DNA of 12,149 bases. Source: Candidatus Methanophaga sp. GoMg3.2. Its GTDB lineage: Archaea > Halobacteriota > Syntropharchaeia > Alkanophagales > Methanospirareceae. The notes under the pieces are model-generated. The model saw only the letters and a list, made by a program, of their open reading frames with translations. It had not been told where the DNA came from and did no database searches. The DNA lies in contig QBUN01000381.1 in assembly GCA_013180565.1 (NCBI GenBank), positions 1 to 12,149 on the forward strand, given 5' to 3'. Positions 1 to 8,276 of this stretch are shown one piece after another (within the stretch, counting starts at the first letter, position 1; every line of letters begins with the position of its first letter). The position numbers and the translations under genes were made by a program.

Positions 1-273
1 CATACCGGGAAGATATACAATTTGCTTGCTAATACTATAGCGAACGAGGTAGTGGAGAAGGTGGACGGAATACAGGAGGTGTATATAAAGATCCTCTCTG
101 AGATAGGCCGGGGGATAGACGACCCGAAGGTGGCGAATGCTCAGATTGTTCCCAAAAGCGATGTGAACCTGGGGGCAATAGAGAAGAAAGTGGAGCGGAT
201 AACGGATTCCTGGCTCGCAAACATAACTGAGATAACCGAGATGGTAATAAGAGAGGAATTGAAAACGTTTTAA
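1..273 (+). CDS. mat: S-adenosylmethionine synthetase, archaeal type (3' end only)
   Basis: The open frame enters from the left edge (His-Thr-Gly-Lys-Ile-Tyr-Asn at codons 1-7) and ends at TAA 271-273, giving about the last 90 residues of a protein that is normally about 400 long. The pattern GKIYN-LLANTIANEVV, then VYIKILSEIGRGIDDP, then an acidic-basic stretch and a final DSWLANITEITE...KTF matches the conserved tail of archaeal methionine adenosyltransferase, as I remember the Methanocaldococcus enzyme. The enzyme makes S-adenosylmethionine from methionine and ATP in the cytoplasm. The catalytic ATP and metal residues lie outside the window, so activity cannot be judged. TTG at 22 could be read as a start, but the homology runs upstream of it, so it is internal. 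A T6 run follows the stop. Confidence 0.88.
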   Translation, partial: HTGKIYNLLANTIANEVVEKVDGIQEVYIKILSEIGRGIDDPKVANAQIVPKSDVNLGAIEKKVERITDSWLANITEITEMVIREELKTF

Positions 274-280
274 AGACATA

Positions 281-290
281 TCTTTTTTAT
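281..290 (+). terminator. Oligo-T terminator candidate after mat
   Basis: A run of six T (283-288) in a T-rich stretch lies 10 nt after the mat stop codon. Archaeal RNA polymerase can terminate on oligo-T without a hairpin. The same A+T-rich stretch could instead belong to a promoter for what follows, since TTTAAAG at 269-275 is a weak TATA-like match. Confidence 0.3.
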
Positions 291-294
291 TGTC

Positions 295-375
295 ATGAAG
301 CTTTGGGATGTGATTCATCTATTTCTGATCGCTGTGGCTATTTGGCCGATTTTCTCGGCTTGTAGAGTGGATTGA
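295..375 (+). CDS. Possible 26-residue hydrophobic small protein or leader peptide
   Basis: ATG at 295 opens 26 codons ending in TGA at 373-375: MKLWDVIHLFLIAV, then AIWPIFSACRVD. The central 18 or so residues are strongly hydrophobic and could span a membrane; a Cys lies near the end. TATA-like TTTAAAG (269-275) is centred about 23-25 bp upstream, the right distance for a leaderless message starting at this ATG. The stop sits 5 nt before ATG 381 of the following surface-protein gene, so translational coupling is possible. I recognise no family. At this length a chance ORF is quite possible, and 295-380 may simply be the 5' untranslated region of the next gene. Confidence 0.25.
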   Translation: MKLWDVIHLFLIAVAIWPIFSACRVD

Positions 376-380
376 GAAAA

Positions 381-2786
381 ATGAAGAAGAAAAAAATTAG
401 GATGGAGAAAGAGCTAAAGGGAATTGTAACGGCTGCATCAATTTTTCCCGTAGCAGCAATCCTGGTGCTTATTGCATTTTCTTCTTTAGCATCAGCATCT
501 GCCGTTGGACGAACCTATGACGGAGTAGGCGGCGTGATGACATACGAAGGGGAGCTTACAAGGAGTGCAAATCACGAGCCAAGAAGTATTCCCGTGTATG
601 AAGGTGAAGAGATTCGCTTTAAGAATGCGGCAGGGGATTACGTAGATGTCATCATCACCGGAGCCTATGAGGGAGATGCCGATAAGAGGTCCGGCTGCAT
701 GGACTACCCTGTGAAAGCGAACAAGTCATGGGATTCAAGTGGGATGAGAACTGGCTACTTCTTCAAAGTTGTCGAGAAAGTGACAGAAGATCCGGAAATC
801 GGTTGCTGGTTCAGTCTGGAGAAACAGTCTTTTAGCTTGAAGCTTGAGAAAGATAAAGTGCAAGAGAAAGAGAGTTTCGACCTATCATTAAAAACGAACA
901 ACAAGGAGCAGGGAATGATGGAGCTCACAATCGAAGACAGGGATGGATATTCGATAATGAATGACATCGGGCAAGACATATACAAGGTTCTCGTGCATTA
1001 CAAGGGGAGGGAATTTGACTCTGATCCTGCTGATGCAGAAGGTAAGCCTGTGTATGGGATAGTACACGATGCCGGGGGGAAGCTTGTTTTTAATACCTCT
1101 CTGTTGAACATGAACGCGGGTAAATATTCGATAATCCTGAAAGACCATGCAACAGGGGAGAAGGAGGATGTAGATATCGAGGTCGAGAAGATTTATCTGG
1201 AAGTTGCGTGCGATGAGGTGGTGTTGAAAGGCAAGGACATAGAGATAGAAATAGAGAGTTCGTTCTACGAGGAAGAAGTAGATGTAAAAGTCGGAACATT
1301 TTACAATAAATCACTAACTTTTGACGAAGAAGGCAAGAAAAAGGTAACGATCCCCACAGAAGAGATAGATTACGGCAGGTACAAGGTAACAGTTGCGGTT
1401 TGCGGCTTGCGAGATACCAAATATGTAGTGATAAAGAAATGTAAATCGAGCATAGAAGTGCCAAAAATTGCGATTGTCGGTAACATTGTCCCTATAGAAG
1501 GGATTTCAGAGTCTGGTGATTTGGCAGTCTTTGTAATTGATGATGTCTTTAAAGGCGAAGTGCCAATAAGCGATGATGAATTCAAATGGTACTGGGACAC
1601 GAGCGGCGAACTCGAAGGCGGAAAAGAAATCAAGGTTTTTACAATAAGCAAGCATGTTCCATTCACAATTGGTGAGAACGTCAGCGATGACTGGAAGAGG
1701 AAAGCGGGTGTGGACGCATCGGCATCCCTATTCTTGTTTCCTCCAAGGTTAGGCATGACTGTTCCAAAACGCATAGCAGATAGTGATGACGTTGTAATAA
1801 ACGGCATAGCTACCGGGACAGACCACGTTTATATCATCATTATCAACTACAAAGGGGAAGTATTGTTCCCTGTGAGTGAAAATGCGAGTGTGGTAACTGT
1901 AGCAAGGACCCCGGTTGAAGGCGGTGAGTGGACTGAAAATATTGGCGAGCTCGATATTGGCGATTATGCTGTAATTGCTCTTTCTGAGGGCCGAGATGGG
2001 AGAACAAATGTAATAGAAAATGGTAAGTGGGTAATAGGTGGCGAAAACAAGACCTTAGAGGAACGAGTGCTAATTCTTATGGATGGATCGGCAGGGAGTG
2101 ATGATTTATTCATGCTATTTAGTTTCACAGTTGAGCCAGCGTATGTTTGTTTCAATCTAATTGAAAATGTTAGAGTCGGAGAGCCTTTGGAGATAACAGG
2201 TAAAACAAACAGAGAATCTGGTACAGAGATTGCGATATGGGTAATTGAAGGCTCTACGATTCTATCCGCAGTTCTAACAGAGGTTGAATTGCTAACTGTG
2301 GATCATGGCGTGTTCACAGCGACAATTGAGACTACGGGAGCGGTTCCTGGAATCTACGCACTTAAAGCAGGCGATGGTGAAGGAAATACCGATACAGCGA
2401 CCGTAGAAATAGTTGCGCCACCACCGCCTGCACCTGAAGTTTCCGTCTCTACTGACAGAAACGAATACTCGCCTGGCGATGTGATTAATACAACAATTTG
2501 TCTATCAAATCCAACGGACGAAGCACAAAACATGCTGTTCAAATTGTATTTTGTGATCCCTACACGCAACGATTGGACAGAGATAGAGCAAAAGACGATA
2601 AATCTGTTGGCATATTCAGATCAATCGTCTACGATTTCAATGCCGGTGGCAGATTGGGGAAATGAAAGCTTCTGCGGGTGTCATGTCGCTTCTTTGACAG
2701 ATACGAGAACAAAAAAAGTTGTAAGCGTGGATACTACTGCTTGGATTTATCTGCCAGGTACTGAGTCGGAAGCGAAACATCAGTAG
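381..2786 (+). CDS. Secreted Ig-like multidomain surface protein (S-layer/envelope type) with C-terminal CARDB-like domain
   Basis: This 801-residue protein has a Sec signal peptide: a Lys/Arg-rich n-region (MKKKKIRMEKELKG), a hydrophobic core at about 14-38, and likely cleavage after Ala-Ser-Ala at 41. The mature part looks all-beta: an N-terminal module (about 42-155), then Ig-like sandwiches at about 155-270, 270-350, 355-430, 460-545 and 585-679. A Pro-rich linker (680-685) leads to a final domain (686-793) containing NEYSPGDVINTTICLSNPTDEA, a CARDB/DUF11-like pattern seen in secreted archaeal proteins. Several N-x-S/T sequons could be glycosylated. There is no C-terminal membrane helix and no recognisable sorting signal, so anchoring is unknown. 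ATG 381 was chosen because it starts the basic n-region; TTG 372 and ATG 402 are in-frame alternatives. The module at 565-679 is paralogous to one in the next gene. Role inferred: cell-envelope structure or adhesion; no enzymatic motif is visible. Confidence 0.72.
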   Translation: MKKKKIRMEKELKGIVTAASIFPVAAILVLIAFSSLASASAVGRTYDGVGGVMTYEGELTRSANHEPRSIPVYEGEEIRFKNAAGDYVDVIITGAYEGDADKRSGCMDYPVKANKSWDSSGMRTGYFFKVVEKVTEDPEIGCWFSLEKQSFSLKLEKDKVQEKESFDLSLKTNNKEQGMMELTIEDRDGYSIMNDIGQDIYKVLVHYKGREFDSDPADAEGKPVYGIVHDAGGKLVFNTSLLNMNAGKYSIILKDHATGEKEDVDIEVEKIYLEVACDEVVLKGKDIEIEIESSFYEEEVDVKVGTFYNKSLTFDEEGKKKVTIPTEEIDYGRYKVTVAVCGLRDTKYVVIKKCKSSIEVPKIAIVGNIVPIEGISESGDLAVFVIDDVFKGEVPISDDEFKWYWDTSGELEGGKEIKVFTISKHVPFTIGENVSDDWKRKAGVDASASLFLFPPRLGMTVPKRIADSDDVVINGIATGTDHVYIIIINYKGEVLFPVSENASVVTVARTPVEGGEWTENIGELDIGDYAVIALSEGRDGRTNVIENGKWVIGGENKTLEERVLILMDGSAGSDDLFMLFSFTVEPAYVCFNLIENVRVGEPLEITGKTNRESGTEIAIWVIEGSTILSAVLTEVELLTVDHGVFTATIETTGAVPGIYALKAGDGEGNTDTATVEIVAPPPPAPEVSVSTDRNEYSPGDVINTTICLSNPTDEAQNMLFKLYFVIPTRNDWTEIEQKTINLLAYSDQSSTISMPVADWGNESFCGCHVASLTDTRTKKVVSVDTTAWIYLPGTESEAKHQ

Positions 2787-2838
2787 AAATAAAGTTTTAT
2801 ATAGAAACGGTAACCAAGTTCTTCGCTTTTTAGAGAAA

Positions 2839-2846
2839 TTTAAATA
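2839..2846 (+). promoter_or_regulatory. TATA box for the second surface-protein gene
   Basis: TTTAAATA at 2839-2846 is preceded by purine-rich AGAGAAA (2832-2838), as in an archaeal BRE. Its centre is about 27 bp before ATG 2870, placing transcription start at or just before that ATG. A second TATA-like TTTATATAG (2796-2804), just after the preceding stop codon, would give a start near 2826 and a leader of about 45 nt. The 83-bp gap therefore carries its own promoter or promoters, and the two surface genes need not be one transcript. Confidence 0.5.
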
Positions 2847-2869
2847 GGATCATGTTGTGAAGAATAAAA

Positions 2870-5800
2870 ATGTGGGAGGCGAAAAAGAAAAATATGAGAA
2901 TAAAGAAGGCAAAAGAAGAGGGGAGGTGGCAGGAAGCGATTATTGGTATTGCAATGGCTGCGATTATGGTTGTTTCGGTACTTGCAGTGATGGTTGGTAG
3001 CGTTAGTGCATACAGTAATACTGGTAGATACAACATCATCAGAAATGATGATGCAACAACAGTACAATCAGTGCTAATAGGGCAGAGTTTGGACTTCTTT
3101 ACTAACTGGGGAGACGGAAATACCGTAACAATATATCGAGTGGAGGGGGATTGGGTGGAATGGACGAGAACGGCAGACCCTGGGAACACCCTTAAGGTAG
3201 TTGGGAGTGCCTGGATAAAAGACGGGGCTTATTATGTGAACTATGTGAGAGATGGGCTAGAGTGGTCAGCAGATGCACAACTTTCATTCTCAGAGCCCGA
3301 TATGCCATTAAAACTCAAAGTATGTACAAAGGGAGTGTCGTCTATCGCTGTGGGAACACATCTTACAGTAGATACCGATGGAATGAACCTATTTCCTGAG
3401 GATCAAGTTGATCTCGTTATAAAAGGTCCTGCTGGGCAAATAAAATATGACAACGTGAATCTTCAGCAATTTACAGACATAACCGTAGCAGAGTTGAATG
3501 ACAAGTATGGCGATAACAACCTCGAGACCAAAGGATGGACTATTGGTGCCTATACATTTAAGGTAGAGACCGATTCAGAGCATGCATGTGGACTGGAAGC
3601 CGAGAGCGTTGTAAGACCTTTACTAATACTAAAAGGAAAAATTGCAATTGAGGCTGATACGACCTCTGCGGTTGAACTTGACACAGTAAAACTCACAGTA
3701 GCGGGTGTAGCGAACGATGAAATAAAGGTTGAAGCTTCACCTTTAAGTCGTCATGTGATATTCAAAGCGGGTATAGATGACACACCACTGGATGCTGCGG
3801 ACCATCCATCGTGGTTCAATGACGTGATTGATGCAGACGGTATCAGGAAGTATGCAGTTGAGTTTACCGATACTGGGACCTATACGATGAAGGTAACCGT
3901 TACAAACGGAGACCGCAAAGGCGACTATGACACCGTGTACATAACGGTTTTAGAGAAAGCAGTGTGTTTTGACATACCTTCTGTCGTGGTAATTGGCGGT
4001 GAGATAGCGATACAAGGTACTTCTACTTCAGGCACATATGTCAGTGTCTACGTAAATGATACGCTGCATCCGAAATTGACAAATATTGTGCTAGAAGATG
4101 GTGAATTCAGCAAAAAGGTAAAGACAACCGATGTAGGTATGGACGTACCGGGCTCAGTGAGACTAAAGGCATGGATAAATTGTGAAAAAGCAGCAGGCGA
4201 AGAGCGACCTAAAAGAAGTCCTGACGGCGAGGATGTAATATTGCTGACGAAACCCACATTGACAGCAGAACTTTCAGTACTATCTGCAGCACTTGAAGAC
4301 GACTTCAAGGTACTAGGAACGGCGAAGGGTCATACTCAAGTGACGATCTTGAGCGTATCACCAGAGGGTGGTGGTGGAAGATCGCTATTAGATAAAGGTG
4401 ACAAAGGTTTATCGCTCAGTAGAGCAAGTGTATCGACGACGGATTATACATACTCAAAGAAGATGACGGTGCAGGAAGATGCTGATCTCGGTTACTATGA
4501 CATCTATGTGCTCTGCACAGGAATGGATGGGGAATGGGGCATAACTGGCGAGGAGAACTTAGAAGCAGCTTTAGATGCAGGATATAACATAACTAGCCTA
4601 ACGACAGGAGTTATAAACACAATGACGCAGGAGGAGATTCATGATATATTATCTGATTTGGTGAACACCGCAGGTTCTGATGATCTGATGTGGGAAGGTT
4701 GGATAAGAGTGGAGATGCCTTACGTATGGCTCGAGCCTATTGAGGCTATTGCCGTTGGGGATCCACTGGTTGTAACAGGGGCATCAAACATGCAACAAGG
4801 ATATGTGGTTATTGTAACTTGCAAAGGACCTGTGGAATTAGAACCAAAGGTCGTTAAAATAGAAAATAACGCGTTCTGGTGTGTATTTGATACGACAGAT
4901 GTAACGACAGGCAAATACATAGTGGAAGCAGATGATGGCAATGGGCATACAGACAAAGTAACCGTAGAAATACTTGCGTCACCACTTGATGTACCTGAAG
5001 CTTCCGTCTTGTCTCTTTTACATTGCGATATAACCGGAGACTCAATTAATGACATATTGGTGCTTTCATATACCGTTGACCCCGCTACAGGCGAGCACAC
5101 AATATTGTCTGATATAGAAGCAGTAAATGGAAGCAATGGTGAAACGCTATGGAACAAAAGTTTTGAGGATTGCCTTGCAGTTACATTATCAGCGGGTGAT
5201 CTAAATGGCGACAATAAAACAGATATTGTCATAAATTTAATGTATATTGATCCAATTTCAAGGGGGTCTTCTGCAAAAGTAATAGGAGTAAATGGCTGCA
5301 ATGGCGTGGAACTTTGGAACAAATCCAAAACAGGAGCTAAGTACGAAGTGGTAGTGATGATAGGCGTCCCTACAAATTTAACTTCTACAAATAGAACTGA
5401 TGTAGTTATAAGCACTTTAACGCTTTCTGAGTATTTTGAAAAACCACCAAAAACATCTTGGTATAATCCAAAAGTGTATAGCGTATGGAACGAAAAGAAT
5501 GGGAAATCAAAATACTCTTCTCTCTATGGATCCAGAACAGACATAACGGCAATAAACGGAAGTGATGGCACAGAACTATGGGAAAAGTCTTTTACCGACA
5601 GTCTAGTATTTGGAGTTCCAGTAGATTTAACTAATGACGGAAAAGATGAAGTGGTGATAGGCATGCCAGAAGAGGGAATGAATAGTACGACACCTGATGT
5701 AATCGCGGTAAATGGTAGTAGTGGCATAGAGATCTGGAGCAATCACTACCCGGATGTAGCAACTTTTAGCCCCGCAGATGATTTAACAGGCGATGGTGCA

Positions 5801-5887
5801 ACGGATTTAACAGTACGAATTGGATGTTGCAGAGTTGACGCAGTAAGAGGCTATGATGGAACACAACTTTGGACAAAAGAAGTATAG
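2870..5887 (+). CDS. Secreted Ig-like surface protein with C-terminal FG-GAP/PQQ-like beta-propeller
   Basis: This 1005-residue protein has a long charged n-region, a hydrophobic core (about 23-42) and probable cleavage after Ser-Val-Ser-Ala at 47. The mature N-terminal domain (about 48-150, containing YNIIRNDDATTVQSVLIGQS) resembles the DUF3821-type N-termini of methanogen surface proteins; this is from memory, not a search. Ig-like modules follow at about 155-250, 255-360, 365-440, 465-550 and 613-705. From 717 to the end there are metal-loop motifs of FG-GAP type (DITGDSIND, DLNGDNKTD, DLTNDGKDE, DLTGDGATD), interleaved with five copies of a V/I-N-G-x-x-G-x-x-L/I-W strand motif. Sequons are dense here. 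No membrane anchor is visible. Likely calcium-dependent extracellular binding or adhesion. ATG 2894 (residue 9), with GGGAGG 14 nt upstream, is an alternative start. Confidence 0.75.
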   Translation: MWEAKKKNMRIKKAKEEGRWQEAIIGIAMAAIMVVSVLAVMVGSVSAYSNTGRYNIIRNDDATTVQSVLIGQSLDFFTNWGDGNTVTIYRVEGDWVEWTRTADPGNTLKVVGSAWIKDGAYYVNYVRDGLEWSADAQLSFSEPDMPLKLKVCTKGVSSIAVGTHLTVDTDGMNLFPEDQVDLVIKGPAGQIKYDNVNLQQFTDITVAELNDKYGDNNLETKGWTIGAYTFKVETDSEHACGLEAESVVRPLLILKGKIAIEADTTSAVELDTVKLTVAGVANDEIKVEASPLSRHVIFKAGIDDTPLDAADHPSWFNDVIDADGIRKYAVEFTDTGTYTMKVTVTNGDRKGDYDTVYITVLEKAVCFDIPSVVVIGGEIAIQGTSTSGTYVSVYVNDTLHPKLTNIVLEDGEFSKKVKTTDVGMDVPGSVRLKAWINCEKAAGEERPKRSPDGEDVILLTKPTLTAELSVLSAALEDDFKVLGTAKGHTQVTILSVSPEGGGGRSLLDKGDKGLSLSRASVSTTDYTYSKKMTVQEDADLGYYDIYVLCTGMDGEWGITGEENLEAALDAGYNITSLTTGVINTMTQEEIHDILSDLVNTAGSDDLMWEGWIRVEMPYVWLEPIEAIAVGDPLVVTGASNMQQGYVVIVTCKGPVELEPKVVKIENNAFWCVFDTTDVTTGKYIVEADDGNGHTDKVTVEILASPLDVPEASVLSLLHCDITGDSINDILVLSYTVDPATGEHTILSDIEAVNGSNGETLWNKSFEDCLAVTLSAGDLNGDNKTDIVINLMYIDPISRGSSAKVIGVNGCNGVELWNKSKTGAKYEVVVMIGVPTNLTSTNRTDVVISTLTLSEYFEKPPKTSWYNPKVYSVWNEKNGKSKYSSLYGSRTDITAINGSDGTELWEKSFTDSLVFGVPVDLTNDGKDEVVIGMPEEGMNSTTPDVIAVNGSSGIEIWSNHYPDVATFSPADDLTGDGATDLTVRIGCCRVDAVRGYDGTQLWTKEV

Positions 5888-5916
5888 CGTAAAAATTTTG
5901 CATACCGATAACTTCT
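5888..5916. terminator. Convergent intergenic junction with oligo-A/T tract
   Basis: Only 29 bp separate the stop of the propeller gene from the stop of polX on the opposite strand. AAAAATTTT (5891-5899) gives a T4 run on the plus strand and a T5 run on the minus strand, so one tract could end both transcripts. No stable hairpin was seen. Confidence 0.35.
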
Positions 5917-7647
5917 TCACCCCTTCACCACCTTCATCACTTCATCTACACCTCTCGTATTCACCACATCCTTCGGTTCAAGCCAGCCTCTTCTTGCAGT
6001 TGCCACCCCGTATCGTATCACATCGCGCATCTGCATCGCATCATGTGCATCCGTTGAGATAGCAATGAGCACACCGTAATCCTTCGCCATCTTGCAATGG
6101 ACATCGTTGAGGTCTAGCCGACCGGGGAACGAATTAAGCTCCATTATGGTGCCCGTAGCCTTTGCCGATTCCATAAGCTGCTCCATATCCACTTCATACG
6201 GGTCCCTCTTCCCCAGGAGACGACCGGTGGGATGCGCAATTATATCCACGTTGGGGTTCTCCATTGCGGTAACTATCCGCTTTGTCATAGTCTCTCGATC
6301 TTGCGTGAATTTAGTATGGATCGCACCCACGACCACATCTAAGGATTTTAGTACATCATCGGGAAAATCCATAGAGAAATCGGACTTTATATCTACTTCC
6401 GATGCCGCTAGAACCCTGAATTTTGTGTTTTCCTCTTCAAATCTAGTATTCAACTTTTCTATCTCCTCTTGCCGTTTCGTTATCTTAGCCTCATTCATCC
6501 CACCGGCAATACCAACCGCAGGAGAATGGTCTGCTACCGCAATATACTCATAACCGGAAGAAATAGCAGTCAGAGCCATCTCTTCTATGCTGTTCTTACC
6601 ATCGCTCCAGTTGGTATGCACGTGCAGATCGCCTTTTATATCATTCGCAGCCACCAATTTAGGTATCCTATTCGCCTTAGCGGCTTCTATCTCACCCCGA
6701 TCTTCTCTCAACTCCGGTGGTATATATGCTAGACCTACACTCGCGAACACGTCCGCTTCATCCTCCCCGCCTATCCGCTCATCACCTCTGAAGATGCCAT
6801 ATTCGTTTATTTTTAACCCTTGCTTCATGCCCAACTCCCGTATTCTTATGTTATGGTGCTTGGAGCCCGTGAAGTAATGAGCAGCCGCGCCAAAGGACGC
6901 TTCAGCTACGACCCGCAAGTCTACATCTATGCCTTTTAATATAATGGATGATTTCGTATCGCCTTTTGCCACTATGTCATCCACGCCGTCTAGACACGTA
7001 AACGCATCCATTACCGCCCTTGGCCTATTTGAGACCACTAATATGTCTATGTCGCCTATCGTCTCACGCATCCTGCGCAAGCTACCGGCAATGATAATCT
7101 TATCAACTGCATCTAGCTTCTTCAATTCGATTACTATCGATTCCGCACGTGGAAGCGCTTCGGAAAGCAGAACACGGCCTTTATAGCTTCTATATTGCGC
7201 TATCCCTTTCAATATGTTCTCTTCCACTTTGGCACCTAATCCCGGAAGCTTTTCCAATTTATGTGACTTGGCAGCTTCTTCCAGGTCAGCTATGCTGCAG
7301 ATACCAAGCTCGTCATGCACTTTTGCAATTGTCTTCGGCCCGACGCGCGGAATAGCCAGGAGTTCAAGCACGCCGGATGGCACTTCTTGTGTGAGCTCCC
7401 GATGTTTCTTGCAATCGCCGGTCTGAGCGATCTCCAGTATCTTCTTCGCTATCCCCTCGCCCACCCCAGGTATCTTCTTCAATTCACTCACGCCGCCTCG
7501 CTCCGCTATCACTTTCAGGTCCTGCGTAAGCGATTCTATCGTACGGGCTGCTCGTCTATACGCTCTTATTTTGAACGGGTTCTCTCCTTTCACCTCAAAA
7601 ATGTCTGCTATTTCGTCAAATATCCGTGCCATGTCGAGGTTTATCAT
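5917..7647 (-). CDS. polX: DNA polymerase X family protein with PHP domain (PolX)
   Basis: This 576-residue protein has the normal length and layout of bacterial/archaeal PolX. The N-terminal helical 8-kDa-like region (1-50) is followed by helix-hairpin-helix motifs around GVGEGIAKKI (61-70), RVGPKTIAKV (101-110) and LPGLGAKVEE (134-143). The nucleotidyltransferase palm has GSLRRMRETIGDIDIL, with metal-binding Asp199 and Asp201 and the third Asp at 243. The template/dNTP region includes HYFTGSKHHNIRIRE (257-271). The C-terminal PHP domain carries DLHVHTNWSDG (His342, His344), His374, Glu417, His444, His472 and Asp533-Ala-His535, so its metal cluster looks complete. In characterised homologues this gives gap-filling polymerase plus 3'-5' exonuclease and AP-endonuclease activity in base excision repair. 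ATG 7647 begins 3 nt after the vapC stop, so it is probably translated from the vapBC message; internal ATG 7632 is an alternative. Confidence 0.93.
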   Translation of the reverse strand: MINLDMARIFDEIADIFEVKGENPFKIRAYRRAARTIESLTQDLKVIAERGGVSELKKIPGVGEGIAKKILEIAQTGDCKKHRELTQEVPSGVLELLAIPRVGPKTIAKVHDELGICSIADLEEAAKSHKLEKLPGLGAKVEENILKGIAQYRSYKGRVLLSEALPRAESIVIELKKLDAVDKIIIAGSLRRMRETIGDIDILVVSNRPRAVMDAFTCLDGVDDIVAKGDTKSSIILKGIDVDLRVVAEASFGAAAHYFTGSKHHNIRIRELGMKQGLKINEYGIFRGDERIGGEDEADVFASVGLAYIPPELREDRGEIEAAKANRIPKLVAANDIKGDLHVHTNWSDGKNSIEEMALTAISSGYEYIAVADHSPAVGIAGGMNEAKITKRQEEIEKLNTRFEEENTKFRVLAASEVDIKSDFSMDFPDDVLKSLDVVVGAIHTKFTQDRETMTKRIVTAMENPNVDIIAHPTGRLLGKRDPYEVDMEQLMESAKATGTIMELNSFPGRLDLNDVHCKMAKDYGVLIAISTDAHDAMQMRDVIRYGVATARRGWLEPKDVVNTRGVDEVMKVVKG

Positions 7648-7650
7648 CTT

Positions 7651-8058
7651 TTACAATAACTCCACATCTGTGCGCCCCCCCACGTTCCTTTGAAGCTTAG
7701 CATCCGCAGTTATTAGTTTGCAATCTTCCTTCTCCGCTAAAGTAACATATACGGCATCGTAAAATGTTATTCCAAACTTCCTGCCATGCTCGAAGACATT
7801 CTTCAGAAATACGGGCTCGCGAACTGTACAAAACTCCAATCCAATCTCGAAGAGTGCTTTAAAATCATTTTCTACGTCCTCTGGGCTTTTCACAGGATGC
7901 TTCCAGAAGACATTCCCAAGCTCATAAATCAGCAAACTAGGTTCTAAGATTGCAAGTTTGCCTGCGACAAAGTTATCCCTTATCTTGATCGCTTTATCTG
8001 TATTCTCCTCTTCTATGAACCATTTCGCAATCACGTTTGCATCCAGGACCAGTTTCAT
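7651..8058 (-). CDS. vapC: PIN-domain ribonuclease toxin, VapC family
   Basis: This 135-residue protein has the usual length of VapC toxins. The four acidic PIN-domain positions are visible: Asp6 in MKLVLDANVIAKWF, Glu46 in SLLIYELGNVFW, Asp101 in GITFYDAVYVTLAEK, and Asp119 in LITADAKLQ. They coordinate Mg/Mn for RNA cleavage; known VapC proteins cut tRNA or rRNA, and the target here cannot be read from sequence. The start codon overlaps the stop of the upstream antitoxin-like gene in an ATGA, the classic toxin-antitoxin arrangement, and polX follows 3 nt after the stop. All catalytic residues are present, so the toxin should be active if expressed. Confidence 0.88.
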   Translation of the reverse strand: MKLVLDANVIAKWFIEEENTDKAIKIRDNFVAGKLAILEPSLLIYELGNVFWKHPVKSPEDVENDFKALFEIGLEFCTVREPVFLKNVFEHGRKFGITFYDAVYVTLAEKEDCKLITADAKLQRNVGGRTDVELL

Positions 8059-8276
8059 CTCTCGTTCCTTAAAGTTCTGACGACTTCAACAGAGTCAAAT
8101 TTTACACCTCTCGTCTTTCTCCTTGACTCATCCATCAACTTCATCGCGTTCTTCCTCTTCTCTTCCCTCACCTTCGCCTCCACCGTGCCTCTTACAAAGC
8201 TCGCCCAATCTACTTCCACTTCACGCATCATCCCTTTCAGCTCCCGGGGTATACGAATTGAGAATACTTCCGACAT
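8055..8276 (-). CDS. vapB: VapB-type antitoxin
   Basis: This 73-residue highly charged protein lies directly upstream of vapC and overlaps it by 4 nt. The N-terminus SEVFSIRIPRELK is a short beta strand followed by helix, as expected for a ribbon-helix-helix DNA-binding fold that dimerises and binds its own promoter. The basic/acidic helix (about 27-50) leads to a C-terminal tail, KFDSVEVVRTLRNER, of the kind that lies in the PIN active-site groove of the cognate toxin. The fold is inferred from pattern and position. ATG 8276 is supported by a TATA box centred about 27 bp upstream, which suggests a leaderless message. A palindrome spanning the start is a plausible autoregulatory operator. Confidence 0.8.
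   Translation of the reverse strand: MSEVFSIRIPRELKGMMREVEVDWASFVRGTVEAKVREEKRKNAMKLMDESRRKTRGVKFDSVEVVRTLRNER

Noticed and set aside
22..24. TTG as the start of an 83-residue gene
   Set aside because: The conserved GKIYN motif of the synthetase lies upstream in the same frame, so this is an internal Leu codon.
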